15,775 nt of DNA from Clostridiaceae bacterium (GTDB lineage: Bacteria; Bacillota; Clostridia; Oscillospirales; Acutalibacteraceae). Every line of letters begins with the position of its first letter. Position 1 is the stretch's first letter. Under the pieces are notes generated by a model. It did not search any database. It was not told the DNA's origin and saw only the letters and a list, made by a program, of their open reading frames with translations. The stretch is taken from the NCBI GenBank assembly GCA_016292575.1, contig JAEDIH010000031.1:1-15775 (forward strand), in the 5' to 3' direction. Both the position numbers and the translations under genes were made by a program. Below, in pieces: positions 1 to 7,528 of this stretch.

Positions 1-1178
1 GCAGGAGAAACCGCGCCGATAACGGACAGCGCGCCCGTCCTTTCGTCGCTTCCGCAGGGGACAACAAGACCGGCTCTTTCATAAAACTGTGCAAGGCGCG
101 AGCCGAGGTAGGCGGGATAGCCCTCCTCGCCGGGCATTTCCTCAAGTCTTCCGCTCATTTCGCGCAGAGCCTCCGCCCAGCGCGAGGTTGAGTCCGCCAT
201 AAGGGCAACGCTGTAGCCCATATCGCGGAAATATTCGGCAATGGTGATTCCGGTGTAGATTGAAGCTTCACGCGCGGCAACGGGCATATCCGAGGTGTTC
301 GCGATGAGAACGGTGCGCTCCATCAGCGATTTTCCGGTATGCGGGTCGATAAGCTCCGGAAATTCGTTAAGAACATCGGTCATTTCGTTTCCGCGTTCGC
401 CGCAGCCGATGTAGACAACTATATCCGCCTCCGCCCACTTTGCAAGCTGGTGCTGAGTAACGGTTTTTCCGCTTCCGAACGGGCCGGGAATTGCCGCAAC
501 GCCGCCCTTTGCAATCGGGAACAGCGCGTCAATAACACGCTGACCGGTAACAAGCGGCGCCTTGGGCGCAAGCTTCCTTTTATACGGTCTTTCCTTACGG
601 ACGGGCCACTTCTGCATGAGGGTAACGGGGTGAACCTCGCCCTTTTCGTCCTCAATGATTGCAACGGTGTCCTCAACGGTACACATGCCCTTTGAAATTT
701 CCTTAACGGTTCCGCTGAGATTCACCGGGAGCATAATCTTATGGAGAACAACGTCAGTCTCCTGAACCGTTCCGAGCACATCGCCGCCGATGACCTTATC
801 GCCTTTTTTGACCGTGGGGTTGAACTTCCACTCCTTTTTGCGGTCGAGCGCCGGAACCTCAATTCCCCTTGTCAGGTTTGAACCGGCAACCTTCATAATC
901 TCCTCAAGCGGACGCTGGATACCGTCAAAGATTGAGCCGATAAGACCGGGACCGAGCTCAACGCTCATAGGCTCGCCCGTGGATTCAACCTCCTCACCGG
1001 TGCGAAGCCCGGACGTTTCCTCATAGACCTGGATTGAAGCGCGGTCGCCGTGCATTTCAATAATTTCGCCGATAAGCCTTTCGTGGCTGACGCGGACAAC
1101 GTCAAACATGTTGGCCTCCCTCATTCCCGAAGCAACAACAAGAGGTCCTGCAATTTTTGTGATCGTTCCTTTATTCAT
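1..1178 (-). CDS. ntpA: V-type ATPase catalytic subunit A (partial, 3' end beyond left edge)
   Basis: This is the nucleotide-hydrolysing subunit of the V1 head of a rotary V/A-type ATPase, working at the cytoplasmic face with subunit B. The window holds the first 392 codons of a protein usually near 590 residues. Reading the minus strand from the ATG at 1178 gives MNKGTITKIAGPLV, a typical start. The Walker A motif GPFGSGKT is at residues 232-239. GCGERGNE follows, with the probable catalytic Glu261 and Arg262, and a Walker B-like stretch LMADSTSRW ends in the region of Asp329. PGEEGYPAYL is at 349-358. AGGTGA stands 7 bases before the start. The gene lies 18 bases after the F subunit, as in other bacterial V-ATPase operons, so B and D are expected further left. 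All visible catalytic motifs are intact; only the family-typical length is not verifiable. Confidence 0.97.
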   Translation of the reverse strand, partial: MNKGTITKIAGPLVVASGMREANMFDVVRVSHERLIGEIIEMHGDRASIQVYEETSGLRTGEEVESTGEPMSVELGPGLIGSIFDGIQRPLEEIMKVAGSNLTRGIEVPALDRKKEWKFNPTVKKGDKVIGGDVLGTVQETDVVLHKIMLPVNLSGTVKEISKGMCTVEDTVAIIEDEKGEVHPVTLMQKWPVRKERPYKRKLAPKAPLVTGQRVIDALFPIAKGGVAAIPGPFGSGKTVTQHQLAKWAEADIVVYIGCGERGNEMTDVLNEFPELIDPHTGKSLMERTVLIANTSDMPVAAREASIYTGITIAEYFRDMGYSVALMADSTSRWAEALREMSGRLEEMPGEEGYPAYLGSRLAQFYERAGLVVPCGSDERTGALSVIGAVSP

Positions 1179-1196
1179 AAATAATCACCTGGCTTC

Positions 1197-1505
1197 CTAC
1201 AATATATCGCTTCCGACCGCCTGTTCAACAAAGCGGCTGATTTGCTTAAGTCCCTCGCCCGTGTTTCCCCTTGCGCCCGGAATGAGCGTTATTGAGGGAA
1301 GGGGTGAGGAATGGTATTTTTCAAGCTCGTCTCCAAGCTCAAGCGAGAGCGCCTCGGTCAAAAATATCACCGCGTAGCCCTCGTCGCTCAAACGCCTGAT
1401 AAGGCGCAGCGCCTCCCTGGTATCCTCGGGCATGAAAACATCCAGACCGATGGAAGCAAAGCCGAGGACGCTGTCCCTGTCGCCCACTGCGGCAATCTTA
1501 TACAT
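1197..1505 (-). CDS. ntpG: V-type ATPase subunit F (central stalk)
   Basis: A small soluble subunit of 102 residues that sits with subunit D in the rotating central shaft. The start MYKIAAVGDRDSVLGF and the middle segment YAVIFLTEAL match the Rossmann-like fold of the V-ATPase F family, and the length is typical. In Enterococcus hirae the equivalent is called NtpG; archaeal naming uses AtpF. The ATG overlaps the last 8 bases of the C subunit gene, indicating translational coupling, and the TAG is 18 bases before subunit A. Identification rests on sequence flavour plus the fixed position between C and A. Confidence 0.93.
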   Translation of the reverse strand: MYKIAAVGDRDSVLGFASIGLDVFMPEDTREALRLIRRLSDEGYAVIFLTEALSLELGDELEKYHSSPLPSITLIPGARGNTGEGLKQISRFVEQAVGSDIL

Positions 1506-2469
1506 AAAGCGTCCTCACCCTTTCGCGGATAGATTCCTCGCCGATATTCGCCTGCTTTGCGCAAAGCACGGCTCTGACCGTTTTCAGCTCGGCGGTTTTT
1601 GCGTAGTAATACGCCGCAACAGGCTCAAAGCCGAAAAAGACGTACTTTGCCTTTTTCATAAGCTCAGTAACAGCGTCGTCCACGCCCTTTTCAAAGGCGG
1701 CGGAGCTTTTTGAAAGCAGCTCGCTTTCCTTTGAATACGGCGTTTTTTGAAGAAACTCCAAAAGTGCCGCGGTTCCCTTTGCTGCCGACCTTGAAAGACC
1801 TTCAAAGTCGATATCCGACTCGCCCGAAAGTGCGCTCTGAATGAACGAAAGCCCCTTTTGCGCCTTGGACGCGCGGTAGGCAATTTTGATATCGGCGCAG
1901 GCCGTGATATATTTTGCCGCGCTTTGCAAAAGCTCACAGCCGCTTTCCCTTGAAAGGGAAAGGAAAATTTTCAGCGCTGCCTTGTCGATGATTATATCGG
2001 CACTCTGACCGTTTTCCGTTCGGCAGGCGGTGTTGTATGCGCTTTCGGCAGCAGCACGCATATCGCCGCCGAGTGCTTCAAAATTATGCGATTTGAAGGC
2101 GGAAACAAGATTCTCGAGATCAAGCGTTGTCGGATAAGCAAAAAACGGTTGTGCGTCCTTGCCCGTTATCATGCACTTGAGCGCCGCTTTAAGATTGAAA
2201 AAGTCGTTTTGAACACAGAGGACGGAAAGCTGCCGCCTATCCGGAACACATTCGCAAAGCAGCGTCCAGAGTGCCTTTTGCTGACCACGGATTGCGTTTT
2301 CAATCTCGCCCTTTTCGCCGTCGGTGCTCCAGCCGCGCTCTTTAAGCACGCCCAAAGCCTCGGAAAGCTTTTTTGAGGAAATGAGACGCTCAATATCGTT
2401 TTTTGAAAGCAGATATCTTTCGTTCGCCCGGATTCTTGCAACGGCGTAAGCGTAATCGGTGTCTTTCAT
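1498..2469 (-). CDS. ntpC: V-type ATPase subunit C (AC39-type, rotor to membrane socket)
   Basis: A protein of 323 residues, the usual size for the AC39/subunit d family, which links the central shaft to the membrane rotor ring. The C-terminal stretch PVAAYYYAKTAELKTVR followed by a K-x(5)-I pattern is the typical ending of this family. The open frame extends upstream to 2508 inside subunit E, but the ATG at 2469 is preferred because GGAGG lies 7 bases before it and the protein then begins MKDTDYAYAVARIRANE, a standard family start. The gene follows E by 14 bases and overlaps F by 8 bases. No motif is missing. Confidence 0.94.
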   Translation of the reverse strand: MKDTDYAYAVARIRANERYLLSKNDIERLISSKKLSEALGVLKERGWSTDGEKGEIENAIRGQQKALWTLLCECVPDRRQLSVLCVQNDFFNLKAALKCMITGKDAQPFFAYPTTLDLENLVSAFKSHNFEALGGDMRAAAESAYNTACRTENGQSADIIIDKAALKIFLSLSRESGCELLQSAAKYITACADIKIAYRASKAQKGLSFIQSALSGESDIDFEGLSRSAAKGTAALLEFLQKTPYSKESELLSKSSAAFEKGVDDAVTELMKKAKYVFFGFEPVAAYYYAKTAELKTVRAVLCAKQANIGEESIRERVRTLYV

Positions 2470-2483
2470 CTTTTCGCCTCCGC

Positions 2484-3077
2484 TCAACTTGGAAATAATT
2501 CTTTGCAAAGAGCGTCGCGCAGAAGGTCGTGCTTTTCGTCAAAAATTGCGCGCAGGGTACAGTTGACCTCCATATCGCCGTAAACCAAAACAAAGCCGTT
2601 TTCAATATCCCCCGCCTTTTTTGAAAGGCGAACAGCACCCTTTTCATAGACGAGAGAATTGATGGATTCTTCAAAATCCTCCGGCGCACGCTCAAGGTCG
2701 CGCTTTGAAAGATACATCACGCCCTCGCCGCTTTCAACGTTCTTTTCGCAAAGGGAGAGGAGCAGAGAAAAATACTGCTCATCCTCCATTTGCTCAATTT
2801 TTTCATACGCGGCGGCGATTATATCGTTGACAATGGCGTTCTTTACCTCAAGATAGCGCGTTTTGGTAATGGTTTCGGCTGCGGCTTTTGCCGCAGCTTC
2901 CTTCCGTGCGGCCTCCTTTTTGCCGTCATTGATAATTTTTTCGGCGTCCTTTTCCGCTTTTGCTTTTGAGGCGGCAACAAGCTCGTTGCCGTTCTCCTTT
3001 GCCTCGGCAATGATAGCGTTGCATTTTTCAAGGCTTTCCTGCCGGATTTTTTCGATGATTTTTTCAATTCCGGTCAA
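2484..3077 (-). CDS. ntpE: V-type ATPase subunit E (peripheral stalk)
   Basis: A peripheral stalk subunit of about 197 residues that pairs with the G/H subunit to hold the catalytic head still against rotor torque. The N-terminal half is a charged Ala/Lys/Glu-rich coiled coil, and the C-terminal globular domain has the family signature ENGFVLVYGDMEVN near the end. The start is taken as TTG at 3077. An in-frame GTG at 3086 overlaps the Shine-Dalgarno sequence and is a poor choice, whereas the TTG has AAAGGAG 8 bases upstream and gives a family-like start TGIEKIIEKI. It lies 38 bases after K and 14 bases before C. Confidence 0.93.
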   Translation of the reverse strand: MTGIEKIIEKIRQESLEKCNAIIAEAKENGNELVAASKAKAEKDAEKIINDGKKEAARKEAAAKAAAETITKTRYLEVKNAIVNDIIAAAYEKIEQMEDEQYFSLLLSLCEKNVESGEGVMYLSKRDLERAPEDFEESINSLVYEKGAVRLSKKAGDIENGFVLVYGDMEVNCTLRAIFDEKHDLLRDALCKELFPS

Positions 3078-3092
3078 AAATATCACTCCTTT
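3075..3092 (-). promoter_or_regulatory. Ribosome binding site that decides the subunit E start
   Basis: AAAGGAG occupies 3086-3092 on the minus strand and the TTG codon occupies 3075-3077, with 8 bases between them. The competing GTG at 3084-3086 shares a base with the binding site itself, so ribosomes placed by this site should begin at the TTG. Confidence 0.7.
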
Positions 3093-3115
3093 GGGGATAA
3101 TTTGATCTCTTTTCC

Positions 3116-3595
3116 TCAGCCGACACTGACGCTGAGAACCGCAAGAAGTGAGATAAGGAACGGCAAAATTGCGTAAAACTCAACAAGCGAAGCCATGGTG
3201 ATAGCCTTACCGACCTGATCGGGCTTTTTGGCAATGAGGCTTACGCCTGCGGAGGCAACCTTGCCCTGGTGAATTGCCGAAATAAGACCTGCAAAGGCAA
3301 TCGGAAGGCAGGCAACAAGATAATACATTCCCTGCTGCCAGGAAAGATCCTTCGGTGCGCCGCCGAGAACGCCGACGTTGACCAGAACAAGAATTGCAAT
3401 CAAAAAGCCGTAAAGACCCTGAGTACCGGGGAGAAGCTGAAGAATGAGAACCTTACCGAACATTGACGGATCCTCTGAAAGAAGACCTGCCGCTGCCTGA
3501 CCGGCAAGACCGACGCCCTTTGCCGAGCCGCAGCCGGCAAGAATAACGGCCAAGGCCGCTCCCAAAATTGCAAGTGCCAAACCTAAATTAATCAT
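3116..3595 (-). CDS. ntpK: V-type ATPase subunit K (proteolipid rotor, Na+-type ligands)
   Basis: The membrane rotor subunit: 159 residues with four transmembrane helices arranged as two fused hairpins, the duplicated form found in V-type rings. The first hairpin contains LLPGTQGLYGF (residues 54-64) and the second contains HQGKVASAG (109-117) and SLVEFYAIL (136-144). The ion-carrying carboxylate is Glu139. Leu55, Thr58, Gln59, Tyr62 and Gln110 fall where the Na+ ligands of the Enterococcus hirae K ring lie, so Na+ rather than H+ transport is inferred. The ATG overlaps the stop region of subunit I by 8 bases, and AAGGAGG lies about 8 bases before it. High translation of this gene is expected because the ring needs many copies. 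Confidence 0.96.
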   Translation of the reverse strand: MINLGLALAILGAALAVILAGCGSAKGVGLAGQAAAGLLSEDPSMFGKVLILQLLPGTQGLYGFLIAILVLVNVGVLGGAPKDLSWQQGMYYLVACLPIAFAGLISAIHQGKVASAGVSLIAKKPDQVGKAITMASLVEFYAILPFLISLLAVLSVSVG

Positions 3596-5576
3596 TGATT
3601 ATATCCTCCTTGATTTTAAAGTGTTTCAAATTAAGCTTGAACGGAGTAAAGATCCGTCCGCCGCCCTCATAGAACTTTGAAAAGAACTCAACGTATTGAA
3701 GTCGGCTGGTATGAACATAGGTTCCGATGAGGTTAACGGCAATATTGACCGTATGACCGGCAAGGAAAACCAGAACGAACAGCAAAACATTCGAGAACAT
3801 CGCCGCAAGCATATTGACAACGTTTGCAATAACGCCCGTGACAAGACCGAGGGCGAGAAGTCTTGAATATGAAAGTATGTCTCCGAGATAGCCCGTTGCG
3901 GTGTTATACAGCCCGTAAAGACCGCCGCCGAGCTTTCCTAAAATGTTCTTTGAACTGCGACCCGAGGTCAGAACAATCAGTATTGCGCCGACAAGAAGCA
4001 GCTTTGTTCCAACGCTTTTGACGGCGGGCGAAACCTGAACGAGCAGGCTTGAGCCGAAAGCCGCAAAGCCGGCAACAAAAATCATTACGGGAACAACGTC
4101 GCAGAACGCTGCAAACCACTGCTTTCCTCTTGCAAGCATATAGAAGCGGATTGCAAGACCGGCATAAAGGTGCGCAAGACCGAACGCGAACGAGAACATC
4201 AGAAGCTTCATGCTGTTTTCAACCGGGGTGAACCAGATTGCAAGGTCGGGACCTTTTTCCATGCCTAAAAAGTGGGTGCAGATTGTCGGTATCAGATCGC
4301 CGAACCAGCCGCCGAAAAGGGCGCCCCAAAACATTGTTGAAATTCCGCACCAAAAGATGAAGCTGACCGTTTTTGCCCTTTCGCCGGAAAATTTCAGCTT
4401 GAATTTTGCAACAAGCGCCGCAATAACCATCAAAAGTCCGTAGCCCGCGTCCGAAAGCATCAGACCGAAAAGCGCATAATAGAAAAACGACATTACCGGA
4501 TTTGGGTCAACATCGTTGTTTGACGGGGGCGAATACATGTTGCTTATGCTTTCAACACCGGAGGCAAAGGGCTTGTTTTCAAGCAGAACCGGAACATCGT
4601 CTTTTTCATAATCCGGCTCATAAACGTCCATCTGCGCCGTAAAGCGCCGCTCAATTTCAAACTTGAGCTGCTCGCTGTCGCGCTCGGGAACATAGCCCTC
4701 AAGATAGATTGCGCGCTCGCTCGTTGCGGCTCTTGAGACCGCGCGGTACTTTTCCGCCTGATTTGAGTAATACTCGGAAAGCAGGCGTATTTTGTTGTAG
4801 AACGATGCGAACGAGGCAATATCGAGCGAATACTTTCCGATATCGTCCTTACATTCGGCTATTGCTTTTTCGCATTTTCCAATTGCCGCCGAGGGCAGCG
4901 TTTTTGCGGGGTTGTCGGGCTTTATGAAGCCGTTTTCCCTCAGCGCCGCTTCAATCGCGGCTTTGTCCTCATGAAAGCAGAACACACAGACGCAGGTCTG
5001 CGATTTATCGCTGCTTATCACCTCGACCGCAACGCCGTCAATCTCCGGCGCAGAGGACGCAAGGCGCGCGATTATCTCGTCCTTTGAAAGCTCCTCCTTG
5101 AAGTATCCGATGAAAACAGAAGAATTTTGCGTTCTGACGCAGCTCATCGGAATGTCAAGCTTTTCCCAAGGCTTGTAGTAGTCGATAAGCGTCTGCTGCC
5201 TTATTATCTCGCCGTTTTCAAAGCTGATTTTTTCGCACAGATTGTTAATCTTGTCGCAGACGAGCATAAGCTCATCGGCGCCGTCGCAAACACTGCGGTA
5301 GTCCTGAAGCTCAATTTCCGTACAATCGGAAAACGAGGAAAGGAAGGGCTTTTTAATCTCGCAGTATTTTTCCAGAGCCGCAACGCATTTTTCAATCATT
5401 TCGCTTTTTCGTTCAAAGCTTTCGCAAAGCGAATCGGTCTGATACGACAAAAGACCGTCCGCTTCCGGAACCGAGGAAAGCTCGGTCGTGCCGCAGAGCC
5501 TAAGAAAGTCGATGAGCCTTCGGCTTTCCTCAAGGATTGCGGCAATTTCAAAGCGGACAAGCTTAATTTTTGCCAA
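3588..5576 (-). CDS. ntpI: V-type ATPase subunit I (membrane stator, subunit a)
   Basis: A stator protein of 662 residues, the usual length, forming the ion half-channels beside the rotor ring. Residues 1 to about 350 are the cytosolic arm with coiled coil and a YLEGYVPE motif near 291-298. The membrane half begins near residue 362 with FFYYALFGLMLSDAGYG, a hallmark of the family. Two conserved arginines are visible: Arg572 in LSYSRLLALG and Arg625 in HTSRLQYVEFF. By comparison with E. hirae these are the residues that face the rotor carboxylate. The C-terminal FYEGGGRIFTPF is typical. The start is TTG with the strong site AAAGGAGGTG 7 bases upstream. It lies 36 bases after the G/H subunit and overlaps K by 8 bases. 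Confidence 0.97.
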   Translation of the reverse strand: MAKIKLVRFEIAAILEESRRLIDFLRLCGTTELSSVPEADGLLSYQTDSLCESFERKSEMIEKCVAALEKYCEIKKPFLSSFSDCTEIELQDYRSVCDGADELMLVCDKINNLCEKISFENGEIIRQQTLIDYYKPWEKLDIPMSCVRTQNSSVFIGYFKEELSKDEIIARLASSAPEIDGVAVEVISSDKSQTCVCVFCFHEDKAAIEAALRENGFIKPDNPAKTLPSAAIGKCEKAIAECKDDIGKYSLDIASFASFYNKIRLLSEYYSNQAEKYRAVSRAATSERAIYLEGYVPERDSEQLKFEIERRFTAQMDVYEPDYEKDDVPVLLENKPFASGVESISNMYSPPSNNDVDPNPVMSFFYYALFGLMLSDAGYGLLMVIAALVAKFKLKFSGERAKTVSFIFWCGISTMFWGALFGGWFGDLIPTICTHFLGMEKGPDLAIWFTPVENSMKLLMFSFAFGLAHLYAGLAIRFYMLARGKQWFAAFCDVVPVMIFVAGFAAFGSSLLVQVSPAVKSVGTKLLLVGAILIVLTSGRSSKNILGKLGGGLYGLYNTATGYLGDILSYSRLLALGLVTGVIANVVNMLAAMFSNVLLFVLVFLAGHTVNIAVNLIGTYVHTSRLQYVEFFSKFYEGGGRIFTPFKLNLKHFKIKEDIIND

Positions 5577-5593
5577 AACGAAACACCTCCTTT
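5574..5593 (-). promoter_or_regulatory. Strong ribosome binding site with TTG start for subunit I
   Basis: AAAGGAGGTG lies at 5584-5593 on the minus strand, 7 bases before the TTG at 5574-5576. It is near-perfectly complementary to the 16S rRNA tail, which compensates for the weak start codon. No ATG lies nearby in the same frame. Confidence 0.75.
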
Positions 5594-5612
5594 GAAATGC
5601 TTCCCAATTTTT

Positions 5613-5927
5613 TCAGTTGCCGGATATATTCTTCAAAACAAGGTCAATGGCCTCGTCATATTTTTTCTCCATCTCGGAGATAACCTTTTTTTCGCGCAGA
5701 TCGGCAAGGCGGTTTGCCTGCTTAATTATGCCCTCGGCAGCAAGCTCTGCCTCCGAAACAAGAATCGCGGCCTCGCTTTTTGCCGTTTCAAGCGCGGCGT
5801 TATACAATGCGTCCGCCCGGCTGTTTGCATATTCGATGATCTCCCGAGCCTCATCCTGAGCGGCGGACTCGCTCTTCCTTGCGGCAGCTTCGGTCTTGAG
5901 AATTTCCTGTATCATTTCAGACGCCAT
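5613..5927 (-). CDS. ntpF: V-type ATPase peripheral stalk subunit G/H
   Basis: A 104-residue, highly charged, almost wholly helical protein rich in Ala, Glu, Lys and Arg, with no transmembrane segment. It is the expected partner of subunit E in the peripheral stalk, called NtpF in E. hirae and subunit G or H elsewhere. The C-terminal MEKKYDEAIDLVLKNI is typical of the family. Its place directly before subunit I matches the ntpF-I-K-E-C-G-A-B-D order. The ATG overlaps the end of the kinase-like gene by 11 bases; GGAGG is about 11 bases upstream, and a second Met at residue 5 is a possible alternative start. Coiled-coil proteins are hard to assign alone, so the call leans on position. Confidence 0.85.
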   Translation of the reverse strand: MASEMIQEILKTEAAARKSESAAQDEAREIIEYANSRADALYNAALETAKSEAAILVSEAELAAEGIIKQANRLADLREKKVISEMEKKYDEAIDLVLKNISGN

Positions 5928-7278
5928 AGAACAGATAACCTCCGTAAATCATTAATGTGTTTGACGCGCCGTTCATCACCTGGGAAATTGTTGTTCCGGT
6001 ATCGCCTTTCATTTTCATTGCAACGGAAGCGATGAACAAAACAAGCAGCACCAACGCGGCAAGTGCAAGAATTATCATCTTGCGCAACGAGGAAGCGTCA
6101 GTCTCCTTTTTCCGCGCGGCAGGCAGGGCTTCAAAATTGCTCGGTCTTTTTTTGCGGGGCTTCACTTCCTTGCCGGCGTAATCCATCGGCGTAACGTCCG
6201 GTATCTGAATTTCCTCGCGGAGAAAAACGGCCTTCGGCGGCTTTTCGGCCTGTTCGTTTTTCTGCTGCGGCTCCGGCTCAAAGGGGGCTGAAAAGCTATC
6301 CTTCTTTTCGCTTGTAACCGAGTAGACGTCCTCGTACACCGTTTCCTCAAACGGCTTTTTTTCAAGCGCATTTTTAAGGTCGGCAAGCATCTGCTTAGGT
6401 GAAAGATAGCGTTCCTCAACCTTATATGCGCAGGCTTTTTTAATAATTCTGAACAAGGGCTCATCGCAAAGCGCAGGCTCGGGCAGCTCCTCGCCGTCAA
6501 GGCGCTTCTGCATTGAAAGGTCAAGCGAGCTGACGGTCACCTTTTCCGGATATTTTTCCGTAAACGGCAGTCTTCCGCGGTTAATAAGCGAATAAAGCAC
6601 AAGACCCAAAGAATAGGTATCGACGGTTCCGTTGACGTTTCCGGTACGGATAAATTCCGGTGCCATGTAATACTGGGTGCGCTTAAAGGCAAGCGAGGTT
6701 TTTGACGGCTCAAGACAACTGAACGAGCCGAAGTCGCCGAGCTTGCAGATTCCCTTTTCGTCAAAGAGAATGTTTTCGGGCTTGAGATTCGGATAAATAT
6801 AGCCGAAATCGCGGCAGCGGACAAGCGAGCGGCAGATTGAAACGCCTATTCTCAGCGTTTCGTCCAAAGTGAACGAAAGCTCGGAAAGCAGATCCGTCAG
6901 CGAACGGGCGCGCTCAAGGCGGATAAGGACTGCGTAGCCTTTTCCGTCGCTCGTCCGGCGCGTTTCCCATTCCTCATACTTCACAAAGCGCTTTCCGTTA
7001 TCAACCCTTTGGATAACGGCAATATTATCGGTTATATTTTTAATTATCGTCTCATAATAGCTTTCCTCGCCGTCGCCCGCTTCATCCTTTTCAACAATGG
7101 TGTTGAAGGATTTTTTTTCGCTGCGGTTTTCACCGAGGCGGATCATTTTCAGAACAGAGCGTTTTGCACTGCCGTCTGCGTTTTTCCTGACTATGGAATA
7201 AACCTTTCCGTCAGTTCCGGAACCGAGCTGATTTTCGGTATACCAATGTTCAAATACAGGATCAAAAGATTGCGGCAT
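5917..7278 (-). CDS. Membrane-anchored Ser/Thr protein kinase-like protein, probable pseudokinase
   Basis: A 453-residue protein with an N-terminal protein-kinase fold (about 10-310), a linker rich in Pro, Glu and Lys (310-400), one transmembrane helix (about 401-421) and a short outer tail of some 30 residues. Visible kinase elements are the glycine loop GSGTDGKV (19-26), the ATP-binding Lys44, a candidate helix-C Glu76, Lys166 and Asn169 of LKPEN, the DFG motif (182-184), APE (206-208), Asp220 of DTYSLG and Arg290. The HRD catalytic Asp is replaced by Asn164 in the sequence IYPNLKPENI, confirmed at the codon AAT (6787-6789). The His and Arg are also lost, so phosphotransfer should be weak or absent although ATP binding could persist. 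No PASTA repeats are present. GGAGGAA precedes the ATG. It is the first gene of the V-ATPase transcript and overlaps the stalk subunit by 11 bases. Confidence 0.88.
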   Translation of the reverse strand: MPQSFDPVFEHWYTENQLGSGTDGKVYSIVRKNADGSAKRSVLKMIRLGENRSEKKSFNTIVEKDEAGDGEESYYETIIKNITDNIAVIQRVDNGKRFVKYEEWETRRTSDGKGYAVLIRLERARSLTDLLSELSFTLDETLRIGVSICRSLVRCRDFGYIYPNLKPENILFDEKGICKLGDFGSFSCLEPSKTSLAFKRTQYYMAPEFIRTGNVNGTVDTYSLGLVLYSLINRGRLPFTEKYPEKVTVSSLDLSMQKRLDGEELPEPALCDEPLFRIIKKACAYKVEERYLSPKQMLADLKNALEKKPFEETVYEDVYSVTSEKKDSFSAPFEPEPQQKNEQAEKPPKAVFLREEIQIPDVTPMDYAGKEVKPRKKRPSNFEALPAARKKETDASSLRKMIILALAALVLLVLFIASVAMKMKGDTGTTISQVMNGASNTLMIYGGYLFYGV

Positions 7279-7365
7279 TTAAACTTCCTCCGTATATATA
7301 GTAATCTTAGAAGAAACAAACAAATAATTATTATTGTACCGCAGTATATAAAGCGGTTACAAAGT

Positions 7366-7374
7366 ATTATATCA
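7366..7374 (-). promoter_or_regulatory. Extended -10 promoter for the kinase/V-ATPase operon
   Basis: On the minus strand this reads TGATATAAT, a perfect extended -10 element (TGn plus TATAAT). The -35 position 17 bases upstream, TGGTTT, is weak, which is usual for extended -10 promoters. Transcription would start near 7359, leaving a leader of about 80 bases before the ATG at 7278. It lies after the terminator of the acylation operon, so the two operons can be transcribed independently. Confidence 0.6.
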
Positions 7375-7448
7375 TATATTAAACTTAAAAACCACTTTTT
7401 TTACATTTTTTTTGAAAAAGTTTCGCGACTTTCCGCTGTTTAGAAAGC

Positions 7449-7478
7449 AAAAAAGACCGCCGCTTTTTTCGGCAGTCT
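7449..7478 (-). terminator. Rho-independent terminator of the acylation operon
   Basis: On the minus strand a stem AGACTGCCG / CGGCGGTCT (one mismatch) closes a 7-base A-rich loop and is followed by a run of six T. It starts about 50 bases after the stop codon of the SGNH-like gene. The complementary A run on the other side is followed by further sequence that would give only a weak terminator in the opposite direction. Confidence 0.8.
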
Positions 7479-7528
7479 CTTTTGTTCTTATTAAGAGGCA
7501 GTTTTCCTGTAACGGAAAAGACGCGTCC

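Noticed and set aside
5127..6035. 302-codon plus-strand open frame
   Set aside because: It lies opposite subunit I, the stalk subunit and the end of the kinase-like gene, all of which have strong family motifs. Its translation has no recognisable domain and no ribosome site was seen.
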